Below are positions 43,704 through 55,761 of a stretch of DNA of 64,000 nucleotides, piece after piece. Source of the stretch: Calvatia gigantea (Eukaryota > Basidiomycota > Agaricomycetes > Agaricales > Lycoperdaceae); the NCBI GenBank assembly GCA_025093985.1, contig JACAAK010000007.1, positions 1,860,001 through 1,924,000 on the forward strand, in the 5' to 3' direction. Made by a program: the position numbers and the translations under genes. The notes below the pieces were generated by a model, which had not been told where the DNA came from, made no database searches, and saw only the letters and a program-made list of their open reading frames with translations. Position 1 is the first letter of the stretch. Every line of letters begins with the position of its first letter.

Positions 43704-44040
43704 CCCTAACTTTTTGGTCGGGCACGACGTCGTAAATCACAGTATGTTGCCAGCACCCATGGATGGTCGGCAAGGTTGCCAGAGCTGTGACATAGCCACG
43801 GCTCCCAGGAATAGTCACTGTGATGAATGGGCCTCACCGCTACGGATATGTCCGTAATTTGCGGGGATACAAGCTCGTTGTTCCAAAGTAAAGTAAAGGT
43901 TGATGTTGACTACGTTACTGCAGCAGGGTATAAGTAATAATGTAATGAACATGATTGCTAGAAAGATGCGATAGTGATTATATACAAGAAAAATGAAGAA
44001 TGGGCAAGTTGCTGTGGGTTGCAGGCCACCAAACGGTCCG
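43704..44040. other. Intergenic, SET gene promoter
   Basis: About 335 bases, AT-rich towards 43990. No motif could be assigned. Confidence 0.5.
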
Positions 44041-44850
44041 TCAAAACTCCAACCTACCAGTGACAAGTATCCAGAAAACCACAGTTACGAGGGCCGTCAG
44101 AGCAATTGAAATAAATGACGCGCTAATCCTCGCAACAGGGAACACTCCCTTGACAAGTGCAGATTGTACCACGAAAAATCGAGTGAGACCTTTCGAGTAG
44201 ATTATCAACGACGATGCTTCACGTTTCGCAGCCAAATTGAACGCACCAATGGAAAGAACGATGACACCGAGTGCAATCACACTTGCTCCAAGAGGGCGAG
44301 CATACTTCTCAATCCTCTCTGTATCTGCCTTATTTGATGTATTGAATAGCTGGACGAGAGCTGATGGGGCATCGGAGCTGAAGCGTCAGCCAGCCGGGCC
44401 AGCGTAACATGTTCGGTAAAACTCACCAACACCGGCTGAGGCAAGAGCAAGACTCGTTCGTGTATATGCCAAAAACGTCCTCTCTAGAGCAAGGTGGTCC
44501 CTCGCCACACTTCCAGAGTTCCGCAACGTCAACGAAACCTCCCCTCCCCTCCCTCCAGTCAACTTATGCCACACCCAATCCACAGGAGACTCCACGAACA
44601 TATCCCATGCAGACTTTGATTTTCGGTTTTGGGGCGGTTGGGGTGCTGTCTTGGAGACTGGGCTTGGTTCATCCAACCGGGAGCTCTCCCTTCCATCGGT
44701 CTGCACATTGCGCTTTGTACCCGCCCCACTTGGGATGCCGGAGCTGTAATGCAATACCCCTTGGCCATGCAGAAGGGACGTCGTTTCGTTGCTCGAAGCA
44801 GGTAAGTCGAGGCTAGATTCGATGCTGGGAACGTCTCTGAGTGCGGCCAT
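44041..44850 (-). CDS. DUF202-domain membrane protein (VTC1-like topology)
   Basis: Minus strand from the ATG at 44850 to the TGA at 44041; two exons, about 240 residues. The first 110 residues are Ser/Pro-rich and cytosolic-looking. The DUF202 core is unmistakable: LRNSGSVARDHLALERTFLA followed by YTRTSLALASAGVALVQLF, then GASVIALGVIVLSIGAFNLA and a last helix ISIALTALVTVVFWILVTG. DUF202 also forms the C-terminal membrane part of VTC polyphosphate synthase subunits and stand-alone YidH-type proteins. No SPX or catalytic domain is present, so a role in polyphosphate synthesis is only a possibility. Confidence 0.88.
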
Positions 44851-47280
44851 GTGTTTGTATGAGAAAGGGGGGGATGCAGAATGAGGCCGCCGTCAAAATG
44901 ATGTAGATAAGAGGACAACCGACTAAGTGACTCCAACAAAGGGGGCTTCTACTTTCGGTTCAGAGTGGCTGGCAGCTGAAAGCCGAAATGCTGCTTTACC
45001 TCTGCCGTCATAGCCACATCCGTCAAAACCCTGACTCCGGATGAGCAGACTGGTGTTGGTACTTCATCCGAATGTTCGACTTGCCTTTTTCTAGCAAAGA
45101 GCTACGTCAGGGGAGCTGAAGTCCTGTTCAGGTGCCAGGATACTTCGAGGCCAGAAGCCTTCCACTCCATGATCAGAAGACAGGAAGGACGCCGCTGCAC
45201 TGATGTATCATATATCAAGGATCATTTAAAATGGCAGGTATGACGCGGAGCTGATGCATTCTTACTCTCATGTACTGCTGTCTAAATATGATCTTGCCCT
45301 TTACAGGTTCCTTAGCTGCGAACCGCCAAATCCTCCAATCATCCTGACCTATTTGGTCGACCTTGACTCCTGCGCAACCGCCAGTTTCCAGAATGATCAA
45401 TCTTCCAATGGAACGTGATCGCGGGGACCTTGCCCACAAAAAATAAATAAAACGCCTATCCTTTAAATGTCGAGGCTGCCCATGGACCTCGATACCTTTG
45501 CTCCCTGTCTAAGCTAGGACCGATTTGATTTTTAAAGCTGTTTTGTGGCGTCTCTCAGAGCCCAAACCCAATCCGTCAAGCAATGTCGCCGTATCCACAG
45601 CAGTGCCTTGGCGCCTTGGCGAGTGAGGGCCCATGACTCTTGCCTAATCCTAACTCTGGCAAATGACCCTGACATACAATTCTCAACATAAATTCTTGGG
45701 AGAGCAAGCGAAAACCTCTGCAACTGTAATACATTTAGACATCCCTCTCTTCTCATAGCACAACTACAGGACCCCCGAATATAGGGGGGATCCCTGATTC
45801 GAGATTTGGGCTTTTATCCGCACAAATTTTCGAAAATTTTTGCGATTCTTATCCGGAAAAAAATCTGGGGCCTCTGGCCCCCCTTTTTTATCTGGACTTC
45901 GCACCAGGGTCAAGCGTTTCTACGCCCAAATGAGGTGGTCTGGAAGTGGGACCGCCCTGGACCGCTCCCGACTGCCGTCTGCAATGTCGTATATCCGGAT
46001 TTGATCAAGCCCCCCTCGCAAACCAAATTTTTTATCTGGAAACCCTACTAAGGTTTCAGTCGAAATTTCTTCAATTTTCATCCGGGAAACTGAACAGGGC
46101 TCTGTGAGATTTCCCAAATTCTTATTCGGGTTTGATCAGGGGTCCTCGTAATACCCAGCGAACGCCGAAAAGTATTGTTCCTCCTAATTGAGGCATCCAA
46201 CGGGGTTCTATCTGGAGAGCCGAGCTAGGAGTCATCAATGGGTTTTCTTCCCCCTTGGTTTGATACGACGACAACACACCGTTGGCTGTGTGGCGGCTGC
46301 GCCTGTTTTCGTTACGACAGGAATCCTTCCCTCTCTCGGCTAATTTCTATTGAATCATTCCCTGTCTGATGCTTTCGCCTCCTTTGGCATCAGAATCGTA
46401 TCCCGATATTGTGCGGGATTCCGCACGACGTCGGGGTTTCGGTTCAATATGTCACGCGCTCCAGAAAAAACCACTTGGGAAGAATTATTATGGAAGACTT
46501 GCAAGGGCCAACAGGAGGTGGGGGTTGAGAAAATCGAGGGATACGATGTAATCGTTACGCCGGCTGCTCTAAGTATTCGATCAATTCAAAGGAAAATAGG
46601 CGCTTCAAAAATGTATGGATACGAGGTCTGCTGTATGTTTTTCCCCCTCGTCGGATCCGAATCGATAAAAAGATTCGGTTTACCGAATGATCGCGTGTGG
46701 ATTCAAGGCCAGGTAGATATCGTCCCTTCACAAAAGATAGCCTAGGAATACGCATCTCGCGCTTTCGTTTTCCATCTGTGCCCACCCACCAGGCATGCGA
46801 CAAGAATGGTGACGATAATTCAAGTCCCAACTCCTGAACAAGTGAGCAGCTCCTTGTACCCCTTCCCCCACCCTCAATGTGTGTGCTTTGCTGGGTCTCG
46901 GGAGCCGAATAGTCGAGGGTGGGGTCGCAGGACAGGCTGAACGAAGCAATACGGTGCCTGATCAACGACATATTTTGTGTGGGGACCCAGTGTTGAACTG
47001 ACGCGAGTTTCACATGGTTTGATACCAACAGACCTATGCGGAAAAGCGTCGATCACACTAAATATGATATCCCGCACCACCCCCTGACAAGCTGGACGAT
47101 AAAGCGGATGAAAATTCGAGTCCTGTTCGTCTCCTGCCCCGCTTTACTCTCCCTCTCTCCTCACCTCTTCCTTCCTTACCCGCCCTAACCACCGGTAGTT
47201 GCATGACGGGTTCCCTCGATAATAATCTGGGTTAGCCGTCATTGTTTCCTCTTCATTGGTTTGTTGAAATAACGTACGAA
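44851..47280. other. Gene-poor interval with a repeated motif cluster
   Basis: About 2.4 kb. The longest frame opening with ATG (46350-46745, plus) encodes about 131 residues without a recognisable domain, and other frames are shorter. The main structure is the motif cluster at 45810-46215. Confidence 0.5.
45810..46215 (+). repeat. Cluster of TTATCYGG-like motifs, irregular spacing
   Basis: Variants of TTATCCGG/TTATCTGG occur at about 45814, 45849, 45886, 45987, 46030, 46078, 46113 and 46207, several followed by a GATCAAG/GATCAGG half about 10 bases on. The surroundings alternate A/T-rich and G/C-rich patches. It may be a decayed tandem repeat or a regulatory site array. Confidence 0.45.
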
Positions 47281-48603
47281 TGGATACCCCCGGTGGTAGG
47301 GGCACTGTTAGTTGGCGTCTTTCGTGTGGTGTTCCCCCCTTCTATTTAACCATACATAATTGACTTCGACGCAGTTAACACTTACTTGTACGGGCTCGCA
47401 TCGTTCCAGTATGCGTCCTATGCAGCCTCCGGTATGCAAACTCTCCGAATCGAATTTCCATCTTCTTAAAAAAACCCCGCAGATTTCAACGACAAGCTAT
47501 GTGTTAGGTACCACGATAAAATATCAATCTAAGGCATCTCGCTCATGGTATTTCTAGGTCAACAGTCTTTTTTCTATTCTTGTTAGATACCGCACACAGT
47601 GCGTCGTGAGTACCGCTAGCCTTGTTCGTGGTTTAATTTCCTGACAAGCCCCCAAGGGTCATATACATGGTATGGGAGTATGGGTACGTTTCGCAGGTGG
47701 TGCCCTGGCTTGAACTCATGGTGTATTAGTGTCAGGAATTTCAATAGACCTCTAGCTCTTCTCAGTAGGCGGTACCTATCAAGAAGACCATTCCTCGCAC
47801 TGACTGCAGATTCTTAGGTTCGTCCTGGCCGTATCCCTTCACTGTCATCGTCACAGTATGTACTGCGTATCTGGTACAGATCTTCTTCACACATAAGTTG
47901 GCGCTTTTCTTCAGTTTCTCCCAACATATTTTGATTGTCTCCCGTACAGAATCTGGAAGCTCACCCACAGCCGTGGCGTTTCAGGTTTCATTTTCGCACT
48001 GGTGACATGCACATTTGGGTTGGGAATTGCGACCTCTGTCAAGGCATGGAATACAAAGTTGTCGGTACCCTCTCCCCCAATATTCCGTCACCGTACTGAA
48101 ACGAGCATCCCCTTCTATCAGGTTTATTGATTTTAGTGGCATTTCGTCCCCTCCTTGCAACATGGTTGTCCATGGAAGTTCTAGCCGATGGGATAATTGC
48201 TGGAATCCTGTTATACAAGTTGTGGATCTCCAAGAAGGAGCTGAAGAACTCGGACCACATCATTCACAGGTTAATGCGCATATCTGTGCAAACAGGTGAG
48301 TAGCATTGGTGTCAGATAGGATGGGTAAGAATTGGTAATTGAATAGCATCTGTTAGGCGCTTGCGCTGGACTCTTCGCTGTTTTATCCTTAGCCTTCTTC
48401 TTCAGCAACCCTCGCGCACACATCTTTGCGATATTCGGTATACCAATTAGCCGTGTCTACACCAACGTGAGGTTTTTCAACTCGAATCCTTTTGGTCACG
48501 ACCCTCATTCTACTTCTGATAGACCTTTATGAACGCTCTTTTGGCCAGACACAGTTTGAGGGAGTTGCTCTTCAACAAAACCGACGTGCGTATTATACCC
48601 TGA
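47281..48603 (+). CDS. DUF6534-type multi-pass membrane protein; start not resolved
   Basis: Many short exons on the plus strand. In order: PPVVGALLVGVF, LNTYLYGLASFQYASYAAS, STVFFLFLLDTAHSAS, SVIYMVWEYGYVSQ, WPYPFTVIVTVCTAYLVQIF, KIWKLTHSRGVSGFIFALVT, FGLGIATSVKAWNTK, then ATWLSMEVLADGIIAGILLY, KNSDHIIHRLMRISVQTG, ACAGLFAVLSLAFFFSNP and GIPISRVYTNTFMNALLARH, ending at the TGA at 48601-48603. Seven membrane helices plus the YTN...LNARH-like end fit the DUF6534 family, which is greatly expanded in mushrooms and of unknown function. No in-frame ATG is seen for the first exon, and the junction near 48060-48125 does not keep frame with ordinary splice sites, so the gene may be damaged or mis-modelled. 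Confidence 0.72.
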
Positions 48604-48853
48604 TTCATGGCGGTAACTACTTACTGAGATACCTACAACAGACCAGTGACATGAGGGCCCGTGGGGGCCGCACAATGTCGACCAATACCATTCAGCTCCA
48701 CGTACGGAAGGAAGTCTATACAGTTGTTGACGAAACTAATAGCATCCATCGAGCACCTGACCTCAAGTCACCACGCCTTTCGGTGTGATGGTAGGAGCTT
48801 AAGACAGATTGGAGGGCTTATAAATACAGACGTTACACTAGCGAGAGGTAATA

Positions 48854-50335
48854 CTACTGCCTTTTTTCCTTTGTAGTACTTGTAGCGTAGAGTACACTGC
48901 CTGCAAACACCATGGCGGCGCCGACAGCCAGTCTGGCATTCCAACCGTTACCGAACCACCAGACGCTGAAGCACAAGCTTATAGCTTTTCGTGCTGTCAG
49001 CACGATGTGTGTAGATACCGAGGATACTTGCTGTTAAGTGCGAGATTTCAGAACTCGTTTGAAAAACAAGTTGGGTTGTTTACGGACCGAAGATAGGCGA
49101 TTCACACCCGAAACACATATCGACTGGGAAACAAGATTTGCGGCGAGTATCACATAAGATATCATGACTAAAGACCCTGAAGAGGCATTAGAGAGGCTTT
49201 TCAAGCCCTGGGTAATATCCGAGCCAAAAAACATGAACACAGGGAGGGATAATGCGTGCTGCAAACCGCGACGGCGGAACTCAGGATGGCGTTGGCGGGT
49301 TCATAAATGGAGGATATTCACCGTGTAAAATACCCCTTCCCTCCAACATGGGCCGTATTTGCGATAGGTCTTCTCTTGAAGGAGCCCGAGAAGCCCTGTG
49401 CAGAACAGGGATATAACAAGCATCATGATACCTGTGGTGTATGTTCGGAGTTCTTCTGGTGTGTGTGAGGAACGTGTTTGTGAACTACTAGAAACCGATG
49501 GCCTTGAAAGGGTCGCTAGGAATAACGCCCATGGTGACAACAGCAATAGATAACTATCCAATTCTTGGTTAGCGAAATCATAATCGTCAATATGATGAGT
49601 GGACCCACCATTTGGTGCAAGGGTATACTGCTTCTTGAGAAATATATATCCAAATAACATAGATACCACTAAACCTAGCAAAAGGTTCTTGTCACGGGAG
49701 CGACCAACGGTTCAGGTAAGTAACTCACTGCCAGAACGAAAAACAATCTGTACTGTTAGGGGGATCTTATAGGCAAAGGCCCAATTATTCAACAGGGATC
49801 CGGCCGTGAGGACGAGAACTTGAAGTCCCCACTGACTAAGTGGAACTTGTCGATGTTTTAGCCGAGGTAGGAAATGTCCTTTCGGGACGGAAAGGAATGA
49901 TGGGAGCGATAGTAGTGTAATGAACGACATTTGAGAGAAAGTGAGGGCAGAGCCTGAAGCCAAGGTCGATCAATGCGTACGAATGGGTCTTAGGAGCTCT
50001 TACCAATGAGAGGATTTATCATAAGCAATTCTTCATACGCCCAAACGTTCCTGATCATGACGGTTTAATGGAACCTTTCAACATTAGGAAAGAATGACAT
50101 ACGTGCAGCATCCACCAAACACTAGTCCTAAGGCCTGGTCATAACTAAAAATCAAGTACTGGTTTCGTTCCAGGAGGGCACTCACCGAATAAAAATCCAA
50201 CAGGGCTGGTGCCACGACAGATGCATCTAACGGCTTTTCCCTTGCGCCCAATGACTTCGCAGTACCATTCGAAGGTCCCTGCTTCTTGTCAATGATAACT
50301 GTCGAATTTGTGGTCGGGTTCCTACGTTTGGACAT
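48854..50335 (-). CDS. Nucleotide-sugar transporter, UAA/SLC35B4-YEA4 type
   Basis: Minus strand from the ATG at 50335 (MSKRRNPTTNSTVIIDKKQG) to the TAG at 48854-48856; about seven exons, roughly 430 residues. Transmembrane pieces in order: YDQALGLVFGGCC, NVWAYEELLMINP, GSALTFSQMSFITLLSL, QVLVLTAGSLLNNWAFAYKI followed by PLTVQIVFRSG (the UAA-family glycine/proline loop), LVVSMLFGYIFLKKQYT, TTGIMMLVISLFCTGLLGLL, LSLPVFMFFG, LVMISYVILAANLVSQSICV, STHIVLTARKAISLCFSVWW, and a last helix GAAMVFAGSVLYAT. The RKAISL motif in the next-to-last helix is typical. YEA4 carries UDP-GlcNAc into the ER/Golgi for chitin synthesis; substrate here is inferred. A Ser-rich loop (SRPSVSSSSQTRSS) is longer than usual. 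Confidence 0.82.
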
Positions 50336-50487
50336 AACAACAACAACCAGTCGATGGAAAGTGGGGTAAACTGAGGGTAAGCTTTCCGAGAGTTGCTACC
50401 CGGATGCGATCATGACGGTGTGAAGAGGACAGTGTTTCGTATCACGTGCTGAGAAGCAGAAGTCGAGTACAGGTTTCGGGAAACACA
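50336..50487. other. Short spacer, transporter promoter
   Basis: 152 bases between the transporter start and the methyltransferase stop, both on the minus strand. Nothing was assigned. Confidence 0.5.
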
Positions 50488-51515
50488 CTACTTCTTCACT
50501 GCGGAGAACCGCAGCCGCATATATATTATAGCCCACTTCCCACTCTCGTCTTGACAGTCAACGCGGCATTCTTCAACAATTTCCTCCATGATCTCACTAG
50601 CCTCTGAGTCCGATATGTCTTTGAGGAAGAATCGCCGGACGAACAGATTTAGTCAGTCGTACAAACCAGATGCAAGTGGTGTTGCTCGGGGTGTTAATGA
50701 CAGGTGTATCTGCTCAAAACCATGCAACAGCAACAGCTGAATTGGAAACACAAGAATCAGGATAAGCCACGCATTCATTTGCAGGGATATTGGATACCTT
50801 GGCGTAGTCTTCGACAGAAGGGAAGTACCATGGATCATTGGCTTTTGGATCATGTCCTCTGGCTTTCATGATGCGGTATATGGCTGCCCTTATACCTGAT
50901 GCCAGTATTGTTATGGCTCGCTTTGATTATAACGAAGGCAAATCGCTTACCGATACAGTTCATGAACCCGCCCATTTCAGCCACGAATCGACTTCCTGGC
51001 TTGAGAGTTCTTTTGACGCCCTTCAGTACACCCCCGGGGTCCCGCTTGCACCAATGCAGGACAGCATTGCTGAAGACAGCATCGAATGGCTCCTGTATCC
51101 CTGGGACCTCATTCACTGTCCAGAGATTCTGGATATCATATACGAAGACGTGTTTCAACCCGCTCGAGCGCTGCTTTCTCAATCTACACGTCGGTTTAAT
51201 ACCCGAGCCCAATTGCAGACCCAACACTTACCATAGTCTCATTGAAGTCCACTCCAACAACTACCACCACCCTCCTGCCGTTCAACAACTTTTGATATCT
51301 CTGTGGTAACTTCGCCACTTCCACAACCCAAATCTAAAATGCGTTCGCCTGGGCGAGGGTCCAACAGTTCTAGAATAGGGGCAACAAATGTCGGAGAGTA
51401 GACGAACGGAGCAGCTTTGTTGTACTGCTTTGCATCCCACGTTGACCCTGATGGTGCGGACACTCTGTTGGGAATTGGGATTTCGATTCCTGTTAGGCTC
51501 TGTACCCACAAGCAT
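50488..51515 (-). CDS. Class I SAM-dependent methyltransferase (trans-aconitate methyltransferase-like); start uncertain
   Basis: Minus strand; stop TAG at 50488-50490. The main body reads STWDAKQYNKAAPFVYS, ILELLDPRPGERILDLGCGS followed by GEVTTEISKV (motif I: DLGCGSGE), a VVVGVDF-like second strand, FVYDIQNLWTVNEVPGI, FDAVFSNAVLHWCK (motif IV), GVLKGVKRTLKPGSRFVAEM and GGFMNCIG, then DPWYFPSVEDYAKLL and a C-terminal helix ending FSAVKK. The layout matches trans-aconitate 2-methyltransferase-type enzymes, but fungal relatives accept varied small molecules, so the substrate is open. The residues before STWDAKQ belong to a short first exon that I could not place, so the 5' border is approximate. 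The length is about 290 residues. Confidence 0.82.
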
Positions 51516-51937
51516 TTTATATGGACCTTGGGGAACCGAGCAAAACGGCGCTATCCGACCGTCAGGGTCACAACCAATGGTTACCGCAGAGCTCGGCCGA
51601 CTAGATGAAAACAGAAAGCAGCCGAAAAGGGCAGAAGGACAGTTTGGTCGACAAATCGACGAGAGGACATACATAAACAAGATGAGCTATACAAGGGACA
51701 ATACCAGAGCATGCACGGAGAGCCCCCTAAATCCAACATAAAGTATACCGGTGGCATCGCGGCTGCATCGTAACCGTGAATTCTCCTAACAGCTTGTGTC
51801 CGCGCACCCAGGTATCATGCACGTCAACCCGCAACAAAAAGGCGTCATTACCGTTTGTCCGACTTCAGTGCTACAATATTTGAGGATTATAGGAACGAAT
51901 ACCAATCAAATTCAGGCATGTTACACATAAGACTGGA
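51516..51937. other. Intergenic, methyltransferase promoter and VIP1 3' region
   Basis: About 420 bases. It may contain the missing first exon of the methyltransferase. No repeat or RNA gene was seen. Confidence 0.4.
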
Positions 51938-53074
51938 CTAGACAATGGTTTTCTCCGAGGTGGCACTCGGAGCAGCTTGAGATCCTTCTGCAGTGGGTTT
52001 GTTTTTCTCTTCTTCTGCAATACGTCGAGCTTCTTCATGAATATCATGGACTTGCTTAGAGGTCTGAGTGTAGAACGACAACACTCGTTGGCCCAGTGGA
52101 GAAGAGATGGCTTTCTGGTAATACTAGCATGCAAGAAAAAATTTAAACACTAAACATCTAGGAAGCGAAAACCGACGTACGTCGTGTGCAATCTTTGAGA
52201 AACCTCTCTGTTCGTCAATTGCCTTGGCCTGTTTGATCTGTTCATCAACTTTGGCCTGGACGGCAGTCGAGACTTTGTGCTCCGGACCGAAGGCACGCTG
52301 GCCAAGGCCCTCGTCGAGCTGATGGAAATATTGCAAGAACTTCTGCGATATCCCTTGTTTGTCTGGGCAAAGCCAAATTCGAGAACGCGTTACTTGGACC
52401 ACACAACTATTAACTTACGATCAATCTCGATGGCCCGCTCTAGGACCTTATCAGATAAGGCGTAACCTTTGGCAAGGTATTCGGCAGCGACTGCGTATGG
52501 CGAGATACATCAATTTTCTTTCATAAGCAATGAGGTAGACGCACTAGCTGCGCGAGGTTTGTCGGATTGTTCTATTCCGTACATCTTCAGTGGTTGTAGC
52601 CGGGCGGATGCTGTCTTTGACACCAGACGTGACAGCAAGAGTAGTACCGTCAAGGGTACTACCATTCAGCTGGAAGAGTCATACATCATGTTCAACTAAT
52701 GCTAGTTACGTGAAAAAAAAAGCGCTGCGCACCATCAAAGCCGTGTCAATTGCGGATGGCCTCTCATACCTCACTGTTGCAGTGTCCGATTTCTCTGCAT
52801 GTTCAATAGAATGGATCCTTGAACGAGATTTAATATTGTTAGTGATTTACGGGTTGACTTTTGGACTTCTTACGTGCCACAGAACCTGTGTTTACCATCT
52901 TGTGAGACCTGCGTGAGACTGGGGTACCTGTGGAACGTACGAGAAGAAGTCCTGTAATTGTGCAGTGGAGGTAGAAGGAGCAATGCCAGAAACCTAATTC
53001 ATGGACCGTAAGAGAAGGTAAGGGAGGGCCACCAACCAAGACTTGAACGTCACCTGTACTGGGTAAGTCGTCAT
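51938..53074 (-). CDS. VIP1: RNA-recognition-motif protein of the VIP1 family
   Basis: Minus strand from the ATG at 53074 to the TAG at 51938-51940; about six exons, roughly 240 residues. Exon 1 is MTTYPVQ, joined to VSGIAPSTSTAQLQDFFS, then IHSIEHAEKSDTATVRYERP, SAIDTALM and LNGSTLDGTTLAVTSG, which together make one RRM. The C-terminal part is helical: EQSDKPRAA, then AAEYLAKGYALSDKVLERAI, QGISQKFLQYFHQLDEGLG, QAKAIDEQRGFSKIAHD, LGQRVLSFYTQTSKQVHDIH and EEARRIAEEEK. This matches fungal Vip1/RRM proteins, which pair one RRM with an apolipophorin-like helical tail; function is poorly known. The exon near 52585 changes frame between the RRM and the helical tail (see findings). Confidence 0.82.
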
Positions 53075-55761
53075 GTTGATGAGTGCGAGAAGGAAGAGGC
53101 TGTTTGTTCAAATGTGGGTGTCTCAGCCCGTAGTCCTGCAGCTTTGGTCGAGTAAGCCTGTGATACTTGGCTCTGGCGCCAGTGACGTCACCGAAAACTC
53201 CATCGGTCTGGCCGAGCTGGCTTTGGTCGGCAAAGTAAAGTAAAAATATAGAGAATATACACAAGAAGTTGAGAGGTGAGTAACGGGCACTGGGACAAGT
53301 ACTACAATGATGAAATGCTTAATCCGGCTCCGATTTTTTTTTTCTTACAAAACCCGAATACGCGAAAAACGCTCGCACAATAACAAGCCGGCGTGAACAC
53401 ATAAGGAGATGGCCCAGAAGCTCTTAACCGAAGGCTCAATCGCGTACTCCTCGTGGTCAGCATATAATTTGGATCACTCACAAGAATTTCTCCAAATTCC
53501 TCACGTGCATGTCGGACTCAAGAATGACGGCGGAGTAAGTGACGATTATTGTTATTAATACCGCTGTGTCTCTGGCTGGCGCCCGCAGGGTGTTAGGTCT
53601 TCAGTCGATTTATTTCGAGTGACTAATCAACACAAGACCCGCTGTTGAAGGAGATCTGAAAGGGTATGTTTTCGCGGGAAGGAAATAACCCATGAAGTTC
53701 CATCATGGTGATGTTGATTCAGGGACGGTGTAACTCGAAGGATTGGCGGCCGTACCCCCACCTGGTTAGCACACCGATGGTTCCATAGGAACCCATATCT
53801 GTGTGGGCGCTCCATCGAATTTGACTTTTCACATTCATTCTCACGACCGAGGTAGCCATCCGACTTTCGGTGGATCAGCCATCGGCTAGCCGACGTTGAA
53901 GTCACAAGGAGAGACAAGCTCGCCACAAACCTGGAGAAACTTCTTTACATCAGGGGTCCTAATCTACCTCGATTTAAGTTAAGAACTAATGACTCTGCCC
54001 ACATTACGTCGAGGATAATTGTGCGGCGCGGTGAGCCAAATTCCCTGCTTTGGATTTTGTTTACTGCTTTTACACTACATCATGATCCCCCTTTTGACAT
54101 CAGCGACCACCATCATGACAATGGACATGATCATCACTGTCAGGCATCAAGGTGGGTGATAGAGATAGAACTCAGAACTCATTAAGACAGAGAATATCTG
54201 TCATTGTTCCGATGGTTTGGCTTTAGATGGGTTCGGGGATCTTGTGCCACTTGTAGTTTCCTGGATCTCTTAACCACGGTACAATTGAGGCGATGTGACG
54301 ACCTCATATGGCATTTTTTGTTCACCCTAGATTAGCGGCGAGTTAATTATAGTCGGAAACTCTACGTGATTGGTATCTTCAAACATAGAAGCCGAGTGCG
54401 GAGATACTAGTACTTCCTAAGACTCTAAATCTGTAACCAGGAAATGGGCTCTGAGCTGCTGGGGCCTGACGGTGTACTAACTCTAGATCAAGCCTGAAGT
54501 CAAGAACGGGAGGGGGAAGGTAACAGCCCCAGGAAGGACTCAGGATCGAGCGAAACACTGGGTCTGGAACGGACTTGCATCAGGCTGTGAACTATTGTGG
54601 TTTTTGCCGACTAAATGTATTTCTTTGTACGGAGCCCTATCCGTGAGTTTCTGATAGTTTGGATACGGAGGGGTCGACCTTCGAATGATTCAGCCTTCTG
54701 ATGATCTCAATCGCCATCGCTTGCTTCAAGTAATTCATGAGTGGGCGCCGTTGATGTGTTGCTCGTACTTGGGGAGCGGAAGAACAGACGGTGAGTTGTC
54801 TACGAGACAAATTACGGCCGATATTTGTCACCGCGTTGTTTTAGGCTGACACATGCTGCTGGCTGACCAGCATCCTCGCCAGCTTGCGCAATGATGTTAT
54901 TTTTTGTCACTCTAGCTATCGGCGGTGCTGACAGAAGTCCGGTCCCATTGACCTTTAACTCGACATTTCCGAGGCTTTGATCGACGTAATATTTCCCAAT
55001 TATCCATTGTTGTCGAGAGTTGACATCGAAAACTAGAGCTTGGGTCAGGATCTCAGAAGTCGTTCCACCAAAAACAAACTGGTTTGGGGCCACACTATAA
55101 ATTTCTCAGGACTCGGTCGCAGTGTGATCTGGGGCGTGTCCAACATTTGTTCCATTTTCACTGAGATTGTGTCCGCCATCATGTAAGGAGATTGATTTAT
55201 TACTGTCTCTTCCTCGCGGCGACTGTTTCATGTGTGGTCTGCAATTCAAATGAGGTCCTGGGTGACAACTCTGTCTTTCCATCCTCTGTAGGGTTGCGCC
55301 TTTACCAACCATTTGGGATTTCTCTATTTCTGAGATCAGTGCAATTAATCCCAGCGGGGTGTGAAGTTACGCAAGGAGCGCCCATCGACTAAGAATCCTT
55401 GTTTAGCGGGTTTAGGCTTGGAATTAGATCCCAATTAATTCACGCACAATAACCTGGAACAACTCTAGACACGGATTTATTCGAAAAGATCGATCTTCTC
55501 CGGGAGGAACGAAAGAAGTACTAACCTGAACGACACGCTCCAAGATAAGTAGCATACTGACGGATAAACGGACGGGAGGGTTGCGAACAGACCATGTAAG
55601 TTGGGACATCGATATTCAAAGAATGTCCTTCAGCGTTGAGTGGTTGTCACGTGATCGTTCCATACTGCGTTCAGGAATCAGCACGGTGAGTAACGACCTC
55701 GATTCCCGGACTCGAGCCACCACCGCGTCCTTCGGCAGCGATTTACATCGTAAGCTCCGCT
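53075..55761. other. Gene-poor interval
   Basis: About 2.7 kb. Apart from a plausible minus-strand exon at 54812-55093 I see no gene, RNA or organised repeat. A short T-rich tract lies at 53335-53345. Confidence 0.5.
54812..55093 (-). pseudogene. Possible orphan exon or gene fragment
   Basis: A minus-strand frame of about 90 codons opening with GTG after a TTATAG that could be a splice acceptor. It reads PNQFVFGGTTSEILTQALVF, DVNSRQQWIIGKYYVDQSLG and NVELKVNGTGLLSAPPIARV, an alternating strand-like pattern. The composition is more protein-like than its neighbours, but no start exon or family could be found, so it may be a remnant or chance. Confidence 0.3.

Noticed and set aside
46350..46745. 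131-codon plus-strand frame in the 45-47 kb interval
   Set aside because: The sequence shows no recognisable motif and no promoter or intron signals, so I left it as intergenic.
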